Shown: positions 1 through 10,445, counted from the first letter of the stretch. The stretch is DNA of 52,091 nt from Lactococcus garvieae (GCF_016758115.1 NZ_WIVG01000012.1:1-52091), one strand, 5' to 3'. The notes: a model not told the origin generated them from the letters alone. Numbers and translations: made by a program.

Positions 1-131
1 CAAATGAAATGAGTGTTTGATGAGAAAAGGGTGGGTGGTTTAGCTATTTGCTTGTTTCTCTCTTCTGGAAGACATGAGAAAAGAAGCGGTCTAGAAGTGA
101 AAATTCAACTAATAATAGCCAAGGCTGACAA

Positions 132-181
132 AAAAATCGCTCAACCACGGCATTTCTATTTGCCTTTCTCGAGCGATTTTT
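132..181. terminator. Bidirectional hairpin terminator
   Basis: An 11-bp inverted repeat (AAAAATCGCTC at 132-142, GAGCGATTTTT at 171-181) has an inner GGCA/TGCC stem in its loop. T-rich flanks follow on either strand. It lies just past the stop of the leftward RpiR-type gene and can also end a rightward transcript entering the window. The rest of 1-226 shows no supportable gene. Confidence 0.7.
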
Positions 182-226
182 ATTTATTTTGGACTTTGGG
201 TCCCTGCTTTATTTCTATAACACTAG

Positions 227-1003
227 CTATAGTGAACTTTCTTTTTGTCTGATGGTTCCCTGTGCTCTATAAATAGTAAACATATCTACGACTATGCGGC
301 ATACAACTTCCAAAGACAAAATACTTCCCGCATCACCGTAAAGTTCTTCTTTTTCCAGCTTGCTTTGGTAGGCCAAAAGATGATAGTCACTTATCCGAGC
401 CAGCTGACTACGATGATTACTCGTAAACACTACTACCTTGGCTCCTTTTTTCTTTGCTTTTTTAGCTGCTGAAATAATTATTTTTTCTTCACCAGTCGAA
501 GAGACAATAAGCATCAGATCCGCTTGAGTGAGTTTTTCAGCGTACATCTCCATATCATCATAATAACGACTAATCGCATTTTTGCCTAAAGTCTGAAAGC
601 GATGAATCATATCATCTGCCACAGCTTCACTTGCACCACGTGCTACTGTCATAATCATATTCGCTTCAACCAATGCTTTTGATATGGCTTCTAATTGAGC
701 AGGATTAAGCAAACCGATCGTCCGAGAAACTTCAACCAAGTTCTTAAAAATATATTGATTTGCCTCGTCTGATAGACCTAGAATTTTGTTTTCTTCGCCA
801 TTACTTCCATTTTTATTACGTTTTAAAAAGTTTTTAAAATCCGCAAAACCATCAAAGCCTCTTTTTTTGAGCGTTCTCACAATTGTTGCTGTACTGACAT
901 GTGCCTCTTCCGCAATTTGAGTAATCGACATCAGTTGGACTTTAGACTTGTTTTCTTCTAAAAATTCCCATGTGTATATTTCCGTATCTGATAATTTTTC
1001 CAT
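227..1003 (-). CDS. MurR/RpiR family transcriptional regulator
   Basis: 258 aa, the usual length for this family. The N-terminal RpiR-type helix-turn-helix is at about residues 25-60 (ITQIAEEAHVSTATIVRTLK). The C-terminal SIS sugar-phosphate-binding domain runs from about 105 to 240, with a small-residue loop (ARGASEAVADD) and a later VVVFTSNHRSQLA strand typical of SIS folds. Such proteins sense phosphosugars and control sugar or amino-sugar catabolic genes. No sugar catabolic gene lies next to it here, so its target cannot be named. The ATG start has only a weak upstream AAGAAG. The neighbour at higher coordinates is the broken niaX-like gene, separated by about 75 bp. Confidence 0.88.
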   Translation of the reverse strand: MEKLSDTEIYTWEFLEENKSKVQLMSITQIAEEAHVSTATIVRTLKKRGFDGFADFKNFLKRNKNGSNGEENKILGLSDEANQYIFKNLVEVSRTIGLLNPAQLEAISKALVEANMIMTVARGASEAVADDMIHRFQTLGKNAISRYYDDMEMYAEKLTQADLMLIVSSTGEEKIIISAAKKAKKKGAKVVVFTSNHRSQLARISDYHLLAYQSKLEKEELYGDAGSILSLEVVCRIVVDMFTIYRAQGTIRQKESSL

Positions 1004-1079
1004 AACTTCTTAATTATACCACATGGATTTGAGGAAGACTATGTCAAAAAGTACTCATTTTCGAACACTTTTATTGCCT

Positions 1080-1661
1080 TTATTCTGCCAAAGATTTTAA
1101 TTTTGCATTTTTAAAGACATCAACAAAATATATTTTATTGAGCATCTTGCATAGTCCAAAGGCAAGGTTGAAATCAACAAAGCTATGAACAATGCCCCCA
1201 AAGAAGACAAGCATAAGCAAGCTATTCAAGGCTTGCGGGTTAAACTCCGCAAAACCAATACGGTAAAAGGCTAAAACTACCAATGCTTCTAACCCTGCAT
1301 GGAAAACGGCCAAAATAAGATTAAAAACTTGCAGTTTAGCTCTTTTGTCAACTACATCTGGATTCTTTTTCAAGAACCAAGCGCCGGCAGTCATCACTAC
1401 AATGTGGGTTGCCGCACGCATCTAAACAAGGGGAACCGGGACACTAATAAAGAAACCAAGTGTTGTGCCAACAGCTACAAGAGCTGTTAAATAAGGGCTA
1501 AAGAACATTGCGGCCATAACTGGCACATGTGAAGCAAGGGTAAATGAAGCTGGCCCAATAACAATCTTTGCCGGCATAATCATCGGAATCAAAATCCCTA
1601 AAGCCGTAAGAAGAGCACCAATCACCAAGTTCCTGATTCTTTTTCTACTCTCAGAGTTCAC
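1080..1661 (-). pseudogene. Niacin ECF transporter S component (NiaX-like), interrupted by in-frame TAG
   Basis: One reading frame of 193 codons is split by a TAG codon at 1424-1422. The N-terminal piece (79 aa) begins with GTG at 1661 and contains IGALLTALGILIPMIMP and PASFTLASHVPVMAAMFFSP. Those motifs fit integral membrane S components of energy-coupling factor transporters, and niacin transporter NiaX is the closest type I recognise. The C-terminal piece (113 aa) continues in the same frame from ATG 1421, directly after the stop, with RAATHIVVMTAGAW and more membrane helices. Together they equal the normal S-component length. Translation could reinitiate at the adjacent ATG, but no ribosome binding site precedes it. 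The NiaX name rests on motif memory; another ECF S component is possible. Confidence 0.75.
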
Positions 1662-1756
1662 TTTTATAATACCAACCTTTCTATGTTCACTATTTTACAG
1701 TATTTATAGAGCAAAAATATTACATTTGAGTTACAAATGCTGCCGGATAACATAAA

Positions 1757-1785
1757 TAAAAAAAGTCTGAAGTCCCCAGACTTTC
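1757..1785 (-). terminator. Terminator after the MarR-MFS-DUF4811 operon
   Basis: Inverted repeat AGTCTG/CAGACT, just below the stop of the leftward gene at 1789. On the minus strand it is followed by CTTTTTTTATTT. It probably ends the drug-export operon before niaX. Confidence 0.75.
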
Positions 1786-1788
1786 TAG

Positions 1789-2505
1789 CTATTCTTTAAA
1801 GCCAAGCTGCTCTTTTATTTGGCTGACTTGGAGCTTCGCAAACTCCTCTGGATTGCTCTTTTGCAGTTCCATCACTTCTCTCGCTTGTATTGGATTAGCC
1901 TTTAAAAATGCTTCAAATTTTGCTCGCATCGCTGGTGCTGCCGCCTGCAGTTTTTTCGCTTCTTCTTGTGTCAAGACCAGCCAAGTATCTTTAGGTACAT
2001 AAGCACGTGCATGTTCAGAAACAAGTTTGCCCTCTTCGTTACCGATACCAAAAAGAAGTCTCATAAAACTATTTTTAAATTGCCATTTTACTGTTCTTAT
2101 CACAAGCTTAGCTTCTGAGTCATCTGTCCGTTTATAGTCTGCAGTTTTTTTCAAAGTTTCAACCAAATGCTTTTCGTCGGGCTGGAAGTGAGCGACCGGT
2201 TCTTTATCCTTTTCATCTGTACGGTAGACCAGCACATAGTTATGAGTAGCTTTACCAATTTCTGACTTTAGGAGCATTCCAAATCCAACATCAAGGGGAC
2301 CTGCGGTGTAGATTATTTTTGTCTCTGTTGATGTTCTTTTTTCCATCCCCCAATTGTCTTTGATATGCAGTGTCAGAAGCATAACAGATATTGTGAGTAA
2401 AAGCAAAGAGAGTCCACCTACAAAAGCACGCCAAACCTCTTTATTGATATACATAAATCCAAAAAAAGTTGAAAGTGCAAATAAAATAATAAAGATGATA
2501 ATCAC
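1789..2505 (-). CDS. DUF4811 domain-containing membrane protein
   Basis: 238 aa with two N-terminal membrane segments (about 1-22 and 27-50) and a soluble C-terminal part rich in charged residues. I recognise it as the DUF4811 type, which in Lactobacillales typically sits directly downstream of a DHA2-family MFS exporter, as here. The GTG start (2505-2503) shares one base with the TAG stop of the exporter gene, so the two are probably translationally coupled. The function of the domain is not established. An accessory role in drug export is an inference from gene order only. Confidence 0.75.
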   Translation of the reverse strand: MIIIFIILFALSTFFGFMYINKEVWRAFVGGLSLLLLTISVMLLTLHIKDNWGMEKRTSTETKIIYTAGPLDVGFGMLLKSEIGKATHNYVLVYRTDEKDKEPVAHFQPDEKHLVETLKKTADYKRTDDSEAKLVIRTVKWQFKNSFMRLLFGIGNEEGKLVSEHARAYVPKDTWLVLTQEEAKKLQAAAPAMRAKFEAFLKANPIQAREVMELQKSNPEEFAKLQVSQIKEQLGFKE

Positions 2506-4031
2506 TATTTTACACCCCCTACTTCTTTTTTTCCTTTTGCAACATGCCCTTGAAGGAAAAATGAAAGAATCAGCCCAAAAAGAGCAAAAGATAAACCAAG
2601 GGCAAAAGATGCATGATAACCTTTAAGCATCGCCTCCAACATGTCGCCTGCAAAAGCAAGTGGATTTGAATCTTTTAAGCTTGCTGCGGGTTGTGAATGA
2701 GTAATTATATTTTGAGTTACGGAGCTTAGGAGCGCTACAACAACAGCTGAGGCTACTTGGCGTGCTGTACTGTTTGCTGCAGTACCGTGCGCAGATTGCT
2801 CACGTGCTAAGGCATTCATGGCTGATGCAGTTAAAGGCATCATAACCATGGCAATACCAAACATCCGTAAACCATAAAGAACTGTAATAAAATGCTCAGG
2901 AGTCGTTGTTGTCAAAAATATAAATGGTATTGTACCAATAGCTAAAATTGTAAAGCCAACACGAGCTAAGCGTTTAACTCCCACCTTGTCGTAGGCAGCT
3001 CCCGCAAGTGGACTCACAATCCCCATCATCAAGGCACCAGGTAAGAGTGTCAAACCTGAACTCAAAGGTGAGAGACCGTGCACTTGTTGCATATACAAAG
3101 GCAACATCATCTCAACACCCATCATAGCCATCATCGAAAGCGCCATAACAACTGTTGTTAAAGCAAATTGTTTATTTTTAAATACGGAAACATCTAAAAA
3201 AGGATTTTTCATATGCAATTGGCGGCGCACAAATATGGCGATAATAGCAACACCTGCAATGATTGGTAAAATAACCGTTTGAAGGTTATCCCACCCATCA
3301 CTTGCAACGTTAGTAAAGCCCCATAAAAAAAGACCAAAACCAAGAACTGACTCTAATAATGAGAGAAAATCCAAACTTACATCACGATTTGGTACGATAT
3401 CCCGCATAAATATCAGCATCAATACCCAACAAATCGTGATAACAAGCATGGGAATTAAAAAAATTGTTCGCCATGATTGTTCTAAAGTAAAGCCTAAAAT
3501 AACATGATTTTTATCCAAAATCCAGCCAGCATAGGTTGGACCAATAGCTGGAGCAAGACCAATAACAAGTCCCATGGTTCCCATGACTGCTCCCATTTGT
3601 TTTGGTGAAAACATGTTGACTAGAACAACCTGCATCAGCGGCATTGAAATCCCAACAGCGATTGCTTGCAAGATACGAGCAGCCAGAAAAACATTCCATG
3701 CTGATGTTGGTGCTGAATAAGCTGCAAACATCCCTACCCACAAGATTGCGTAGGCAATTAAATACAGCCAACGTGTTGAAAATTTTGTTGCCAAATAGGC
3801 AGATACAGGAATCATAATACCATTTGCCAATAAAAACCATGTGGTGGCCTGCTGTCCTGTAGCTAACGAAACGTTAAAATCATTCATTAATGTGGGCATC
3901 GCTGTTCCCAGTGAGGTTTGCATGAGCATCCCTCCAAAAGTGGCTACCAAAATAAGTGTAAGAATAATTCCCCGATTAAAAGGACTCCCCTGCCTATCAA
4001 GTGGCTGACCTTTTACTCGTTCCTCAATCAT
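2505..4031 (-). CDS. MFS drug:H+ antiporter, DHA2 (EmrB/QacA) family
   Basis: 508 aa and very hydrophobic, consistent with 14 membrane helices. Visible family signatures are the antiporter motif C (GLAPAIGPTYAGWIL, about residues 158-172) and repeated small-residue helices such as GLTLLPGALMMGIVSPLAG. Such proteins export hydrophobic drugs or toxic cations using the proton gradient. The gene follows a MarR regulator with a 4-bp overlap (ATGA) and precedes a DUF4811 protein, making a three-gene self-regulated efflux operon. The substrate cannot be read from sequence. Confidence 0.92.
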   Translation of the reverse strand: MIEERVKGQPLDRQGSPFNRGIILTLILVATFGGMLMQTSLGTAMPTLMNDFNVSLATGQQATTWFLLANGIMIPVSAYLATKFSTRWLYLIAYAILWVGMFAAYSAPTSAWNVFLAARILQAIAVGISMPLMQVVLVNMFSPKQMGAVMGTMGLVIGLAPAIGPTYAGWILDKNHVILGFTLEQSWRTIFLIPMLVITICWVLMLIFMRDIVPNRDVSLDFLSLLESVLGFGLFLWGFTNVASDGWDNLQTVILPIIAGVAIIAIFVRRQLHMKNPFLDVSVFKNKQFALTTVVMALSMMAMMGVEMMLPLYMQQVHGLSPLSSGLTLLPGALMMGIVSPLAGAAYDKVGVKRLARVGFTILAIGTIPFIFLTTTTPEHFITVLYGLRMFGIAMVMMPLTASAMNALAREQSAHGTAANSTARQVASAVVVALLSSVTQNIITHSQPAASLKDSNPLAFAGDMLEAMLKGYHASFALGLSFALFGLILSFFLQGHVAKGKKEVGGVK

Positions 4032-4495
4032 ACTTTTTCATTTTCCTCCTCGAATATTTCCATTGCTAAGTCAAAAAAGAGTTGGACATTATCAATAAAG
4101 CTTTTGGTGCGTTCCTCACCCATTCGTTCCAGAATTTTTGCAATACGACTGATGGCTTCTTTTCTTGATCGTTCTGCTTCTTCTCGCCCTTTGGCTGTAA
4201 TTGCGACCAAAATTTTCCGACGGTCGAGACGGGAAATCTCCCGTGTAACAAGTCCCTTTTCCTCAAGATTGTTGAGGATAGTCGCTATCCTAGCCGTACT
4301 CATACTGGTTTGTTTAGCTATATCACTGGGTAAAACAGGTGAGCCCGTATTTTTGTATAACTCCCTCAAAACCAATTTTTCACCATGCGCGTATTTATTA
4401 AAACGGCTCATAACTTCAGTTTTACTTCGATTTTTTACACAAGATAAAAAAGTTTCTGCTGCTTGATTGTAATCCATACCCCTCATCTCTAACAC
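4028..4495 (-). CDS. MarR family transcriptional regulator
   Basis: Up to 155 aa, with a winged helix in the middle (SDIAKQTSMSTARIATILNNLEEKG) and the wing pattern ITAKGREEAE that is typical of MarR proteins. It probably represses its own operon, which includes the MFS exporter, and is released by the exporter's substrates. The start is uncertain: GTG at 4495, ATG at 4486 and ATG at 4477 are in frame. AGGGG lies only about one base before ATG 4477, and no candidate has an ideal ribosome binding site. A consensus promoter lies just upstream, and repeats between promoter and start are the likely operator. Confidence 0.9.
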   Translation of the reverse strand: MLEMRGMDYNQAAETFLSCVKNRSKTEVMSRFNKYAHGEKLVLRELYKNTGSPVLPSDIAKQTSMSTARIATILNNLEEKGLVTREISRLDRRKILVAITAKGREEAERSRKEAISRIAKILERMGEERTKSFIDNVQLFFDLAMEIFEEENEKV

Positions 4496-4517
4496 TGTTA
4501 ATTATTTAATACTGTTA
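4494..4517 (-). promoter_or_regulatory. Probable MarR operator (ACTGTTA repeats)
   Basis: Two direct copies of ACTGTTA on the plus strand, at 4494-4500 and 4511-4517, have starts 17 bp apart. They also form part of an inverted repeat (CTAACA/TGTTAG). They cover the expected transcription start and the beginning of the marR-like gene, a position suited to autorepression. That MarR binds here is inferred. Confidence 0.55.
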
Positions 4518-4519
4518 GT

Positions 4520-4548
4520 ATTATATTCTCTTTATAATAAATTGTCAA
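4520..4548 (-). promoter_or_regulatory. Consensus sigma-A promoter of the marR-MFS operon
   Basis: On the minus strand, TTGACA (4548-4543), a 17-bp spacer, then TATAAT (4525-4520). Both hexamers match consensus exactly. Transcription should begin near 4513. Confidence 0.85.
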
Positions 4549-4621
4549 TAATTTACTCTTTGTGAAAGCATACTGGCAATGGAAGACTTTTCTTCACTCC
4601 ATCATTAAAAAAATGTATGCG

Positions 4622-4732
4622 AAAAAATAGCCCTCCATAAATGAGGACTATTCTAAACAAACACTTTGTAAAAATAAAAATCTCCTTGCATAAGCAAAGA
4701 GCTAAAAATTATAAGGAGTATCCTACTGGATA
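4622..4732 (-). ncRNA. Candidate small RNA with own promoter and terminator
   Basis: A strong minus-strand promoter (4738-4766) is followed, about 100 nt later, by a strong terminator: AATAGTCCTC pairs with GAGGGCTATT (4652-4643 with 4635-4626, one G-U pair) and is followed by six T. No supportable gene lies between. The body contains a CTCCTT/AAGGAG pair and a TTGC/GCAA hairpin. A 12-codon ORF (MQGDFYFYKVFV) exists but has no ribosome binding site. I do not recognise an RNA family. The rest of 4767-5151 shows no gene, only a possible -10 (TATACT near 5015) for the glycosyltransferase downstream. Confidence 0.5.
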
Positions 4733-4737
4733 ATTCT

Positions 4738-4766
4738 ATTATAGCAAAATGAAAGCGGTATCTCAA
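4738..4766 (-). promoter_or_regulatory. Promoter of the candidate small RNA
   Basis: Minus strand: TTGAGA (4766-4761), 17-bp spacer, TATAAT (4743-4738), preceded by TGC (extended -10). Confidence 0.75.
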
Positions 4767-5151
4767 GTCCTAATATAAAAAATTCACCCCTTCTGGCTAG
4801 AAGCAATATTTTGCAAGAGTGTGAAAAACAGCAGTAGTTAAAGTCAAAGACTTTAATTTTTTACCTGTAGCATAACTTCTCCAAAATGTCGGATAAATAC
4901 ATGACAGACACTAGATTTTAAATGGATTGCTCTTTACTCCATTTGCATGATTAGGCATTTATAAAATATATGATGTTACAGCTAATGAGCAGATGATAAT
5001 GACTGAATATTGTGCTATACTGTACACAGAATTAAAAATCATGTAATTGATAGACTATTAAGAAGGCGCAGACAGGGCATACTCCAATTATTTGAACCCT
5101 GTATAACTTAAAAGCAAAGCCAATGTCAAAAATAAAAGGAAAGAGATTAAA

Positions 5152-6738
5152 GTGATAAAAAAAGTATATAAAGATAAGTTAGACAAGTTTATAAATAAAG
5201 CAATATTCGTACTAGCCTTTCTATTTAGCGCCCTTTGGCTTTTTAATGCTGTGAGATCAGATAATTTTGCGATAGATAAAGTCTTCTCCAAAAATGGAGG
5301 CTATATTTTCATAATCGCCTTAATTATCATGACCGTAGCATATTTAAAGCGAAGTGAACTTAAAAAATGGGGAATTATTTCTATAGAATTTTTAACCAAT
5401 CATTTATTCGCACTGTTTGGAATAATGGTCTTCTTTCAAATCATCATTCTTTTATTCGCTTCAGGACTTGCGGGTTATGACATCTGGGGACTCTATCATC
5501 ATGCCGTAGGGGATCTAAATATTGAAAAATCACCCTATTTACAAATGTATCCTAATAATTTTTTACTTTTCCTATTAATGAAAGTCGTTCATAGTTTAAC
5601 AGCTTTACAAGTCTTAAATATTATAGCAATTGATTTTTCAATAATAATCTCGTTCTTCACAGCGAGAACACTATTTGGAAAACGTGCAGCGAGATACAGT
5701 ACATTGATATTTATGGCAACGCTGGGCTTTACTCCTTGGCTTTTAAATACCTATAGCGATACATTTGTATTGCCTTGTGTTGCTTTAGGTATGTTCTTTC
5801 TGAGCAAGTGGGATCAAAAGAATACCGAACCTCTACATAGATTTGCCTATTTACTAGCAGCTGGTTTTTCTAGCGCTGTAGCTTATTATTTAAAACCCTC
5901 AGCGATTATTTTTGTGATAGCATATTTTCTGCTTTCTGCACTTAAATGCACGAAAATAAAAACCTTGCTCATCCCTTTAGCAGTATTTTTCATTGGAGCC
6001 TTGCTATTTGCAGCACCTTTGAAAGTATATGTAAATCATCAAACAATTGTTCACTTTGATAAAGATAAAGAATTTCCTTCAACACATTTTATGATGCTGG
6101 GTTTATCTAAAAATGGTATGTACAATAAAGCAGACGTGAACCTTACACGATCAGCAAAAACTGCCAAAGAAAAGAAACAAGTCAATATTGAAGTAATCAA
6201 ACAGAGGCTTAAGAAGTTAGGAGTTGTGGGATACGTCCAATTTTTATATGGAAAATATTATAAAAATACACATGATGGCACCTACGCTTGGGGAGCTGAT
6301 GGCGGAGGTAGGACGGGGTTTATGGTGAAATCAAACCTTAATGACAGTGAAAAACTTTCTCCTTTTATCCATTCAAAATTTGGAGAATTTTTGAGAAGTT
6401 TCATTTATACAGATGATAACGGACCGGGTTATCAAAACGGAGAAAATACTTTTGTCTATAGATTTTTTTCCCAAATAATATATATTATTATGGTTTTAGG
6501 TATATTGCTTTCAACTTTAAAAGAAAAATATGATTTCAAGATAATGTGGTTGCTCCTAGCCATGATTGGATTAATGATGTTCTTATTATTATTTGAGGGA
6601 GGAAGAAGCCGTTATTTAATACAGGCAATACCTGTTTTCACTCTTTTATCAGGCTATGGTTACAGTACTGTACCTTATCTTAAAGAAAAAATGCTAAACT
6701 TGCCAGGCAAGAGAGAAAAGGAACATGTAAAAAGCTAA
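5152..6738 (+). CDS. GT-C type membrane glycosyltransferase-like protein (possibly TIGR03766-like)
   Basis: 528 aa with many hydrophobic segments and a large extracytoplasmic loop at about residues 290-430. The layout of short N-terminus, first helix, then a loop containing GYDIWGLYHHAVGD before several helices resembles the ArnT/PMT-like GT-C fold, in which acidic residues of the first loop act in lipid-linked sugar transfer. The motif SPYLQMYPNNFLLFLLMKVV recalls the Firmicutes TIGR03766 group, but I cannot confirm this. The GTG start is preceded by AAAAGGAAAGAG. The gene stands alone between a long gene-free stretch and gyrB and has its own terminator. Acceptor and donor are unknown. Confidence 0.7.
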   Translation: MIKKVYKDKLDKFINKAIFVLAFLFSALWLFNAVRSDNFAIDKVFSKNGGYIFIIALIIMTVAYLKRSELKKWGIISIEFLTNHLFALFGIMVFFQIIILLFASGLAGYDIWGLYHHAVGDLNIEKSPYLQMYPNNFLLFLLMKVVHSLTALQVLNIIAIDFSIIISFFTARTLFGKRAARYSTLIFMATLGFTPWLLNTYSDTFVLPCVALGMFFLSKWDQKNTEPLHRFAYLLAAGFSSAVAYYLKPSAIIFVIAYFLLSALKCTKIKTLLIPLAVFFIGALLFAAPLKVYVNHQTIVHFDKDKEFPSTHFMMLGLSKNGMYNKADVNLTRSAKTAKEKKQVNIEVIKQRLKKLGVVGYVQFLYGKYYKNTHDGTYAWGADGGGRTGFMVKSNLNDSEKLSPFIHSKFGEFLRSFIYTDDNGPGYQNGENTFVYRFFSQIIYIIMVLGILLSTLKEKYDFKIMWLLLAMIGLMMFLLLFEGGRSRYLIQAIPVFTLLSGYGYSTVPYLKEKMLNLPGKREKEHVKS

Positions 6739-6749
6739 AAGTTCAAAAC

Positions 6750-6797
6750 AAAAAGTGCTTACCCATAAGTTGCTCTGCATGTGGGTAAGCACTTTTT
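6750..6797. terminator. Strong bidirectional terminator
   Basis: A 16-bp perfect inverted repeat (AAAAAGTGCTTACCCA at 6750-6765, TGGGTAAGCACTTTTT at 6782-6797) lies between the convergent glycosyltransferase gene and gyrB. T tracts follow on both strands. Confidence 0.9.
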
Positions 6798-6832
6798 GTT
6801 GATTTTTACTTTAATCCAGATTTTTTAATCTA

Positions 6833-8848
<2,016 letters not shown>

Positions 8849-8943
8849 TTACTATATAGCGCGATATATACAAGCTTGATAATCAGTATAAAAAAACATA
8901 GAAAAAGAGCAGCCTAAAGCCATTTCTGATTCGCTACGTGAGA

Positions 8944-8973
8944 AAATACACAACTTAATTAGCATGTATTTTT
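8944..8973 (-). terminator. Possible terminator at the end of the YwaF-like gene
   Basis: AAATACA/TGTATTT inverted repeat spanning the stop codon of the leftward gene. A separate CTGCTCTTTTT/AAAAAGAGCAG pair (8830-8840 and 8903-8913) lies farther along, with a long loop. Neither is a textbook terminator. Confidence 0.35.
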
Positions 8974-9691
8974 GAAAAGCTTTTCCATGACCAAGGCAGG
9001 TAAATAATCGTCCAGAAAATTAAGACAGTCACAATCAGTCCTACAATATAGTAAGAACCAAAAATATTATAGAGTGGCTCAAGTGGACTACCAGGAACCG
9101 GTATTCTGAGAAAGAAAAAGTTTTGGTTCCAAATCTGGTTGAAGAACGCACAGATGGTACTACAATCATTAAGAAGAGTGTAGGACGCCATAAATTGCGC
9201 CAGTGAGGAACAATCTCTTTAGCCATTAAACGCATCAAAACATAAGTTATTAACAAACAATGAATCAGAAAACTCTGCCATACGAAAAGGTTAACAAAAT
9301 TATTTGTTACCCAGTTAGGAGTTAAAAGGGCAAAAGCTGCTCCGGGCAAAGTCAAACTGTACAGCAGCTCACGACTGGTTTTAGTTGAATGTACTGAATC
9401 ATAGGCGATAATAAAAATTCCAAGCCCACAAAGTTGGAAGGGTAAGCTGGCATATTCAAACTGGCTTGTCATCACTAAAATAAGGTCTCTAATAATTTCT
9501 GTTAAGAGAATAAAGGAAGCAATAGCTAAGCGAAGTTTTTTTCGCTGAGTATCATTCGCTCGGACATATGTACGCGTCAGTATAAAACTGAGAAGTGCTA
9601 ATAAAGCTAAGGCAAATAAATGATCGGCACTAAATAAGCCAAAACCAGGTCCTACTGCCTTTTCATTAGAAATAAGAAAGGTATTCAACAT
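8955..9691 (-). pseudogene. TIGR02206 (YwaF-like) membrane protein, frameshifted
   Basis: An intact frame from ATG 9691 encodes a multi-helix protein (HLFALALLALLSFILTRTYV, SLPFQLCGLGIFIIAYDS) up to WRPTLFLMIVVP, then runs into unrelated sequence. The other frame continues the family's C-terminus: NQIWNQNFFFLRIP, PGSPLEPLYNIFGSYYIVG and a last helix ending YLPWSW. The switch lies near 9153-9157, at CCATC on the minus strand. Restoring one base would give the plausible join VVPICAFFNQIW. Joined, the product is about the length of TIGR02206 proteins (roughly 240 aa). It probably forms an operon with the HAD gene, 8 bp away. The function of the family is unknown. Confidence 0.8.
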
Positions 9692-9699
9692 AATCTACT

Positions 9700-10299
9700 T
9701 CACTCCATAAGCTCTGTTAATTTTTTGATATTTTTCGTTGCCGATGAACATTCTTGATGACGATCAAAGAAAACCGTATCAACGCCCGCAGCCTGTCCAG
9801 CTTCGATATCTAACACTCGATCCCCAATCATCACTGTTTTCTTCGGATTTAAATTATATTTTTGCAATAGGTAATTGATAGAATTTGGTGCTGGCTTACG
9901 AGGAAAGCCATCATCTGCTGTTACTACTTCAGTGAAATACTGAGAAATATGTGCTGCGTTCAGTATAGTAATAACCTGCTTATCTCTATGTGAAATCATA
10001 AAGTTTTTATAGCCTTGAGTGACAATATTTTTCAAAAGCTCCGTTGCACCTTCAAATAAAATTGGCCTCTCTAATCCTTCTGCTTCTAATCTTCTATATG
10101 CAGCTAGAAATCCTGGAATATGACCAGCATATTGTTCAATGGCATATGCTGTTGACACCTTAAGAGCAGCATAAACCTCATCATGCAAGACAACCCGTTC
10201 TTCCTTTTGCCAAAGCGTCGCAGCAAAAGCGTGACTGGAACTTTCATAATTGTTGAGCAAAGTTCCGCCCAAATCCCAGATATAATTTTCGTAGTTCAT
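9700..10299 (-). CDS. HAD family hydrolase (phosphoglycolate phosphatase-like)
   Basis: 199 aa, HAD subfamily IA. Motif I reads DLGGTLLNN near residue 9, so the usual second aspartate of DxDxT is glycine. Motif II is the SHRDK region, and motifs III/IV are KPAPNS and MIGDRVLDIEAG. Streptococci keep a similar DLGGT protein next to gyrB, so I read this as a conserved lineage variant rather than decay. The substrate is unknown, and loss of the general acid/base aspartate could weaken phosphatase activity. There is no ribosome binding site; the ATG lies 7 nt past a TATAAT, suggesting a leaderless transcript. Confidence 0.88.
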   Translation of the reverse strand: MNYENYIWDLGGTLLNNYESSSHAFAATLWQKEERVVLHDEVYAALKVSTAYAIEQYAGHIPGFLAAYRRLEAEGLERPILFEGATELLKNIVTQGYKNFMISHRDKQVITILNAAHISQYFTEVVTADDGFPRKPAPNSINYLLQKYNLNPKKTVMIGDRVLDIEAGQAAGVDTVFFDRHQECSSATKNIKKLTELME

Positions 10300-10305
10300 C
10301 TGATA

Positions 10306-10314
10306 ATTATACCA
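10306..10314 (-). promoter_or_regulatory. Extended -10 promoter giving an apparently leaderless HAD mRNA
   Basis: Minus strand: TGG then TATAAT (10311-10306). Only six bases separate it from the ATG at 10299, so the predicted transcription start is the start codon itself. Confidence 0.6.
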
Positions 10315-10445
10315 CAGCCTGACAGAGCTTCCCCTCTTAAAGGTATCCTTGCTACTAATGAGGGCTGTATCTGCCAGTTTTAAAAGAAAATCTAGACTTC
10401 GAGAAGTTTCAAAAAACCAAGCATGAAATTTACATTTTCATACCA

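Noticed and set aside
13-252. 79-codon plus-strand ORF at the window start
   Set aside because: It spans the bidirectional terminator at 132-181 and lacks a ribosome binding site.
1422-1424. Programmed readthrough or recoding of the amber codon in niaX-like gene
   Set aside because: No recoding signal is visible and this group does not use pyrrolysine; a nonsense mutation or sequence error is simpler.
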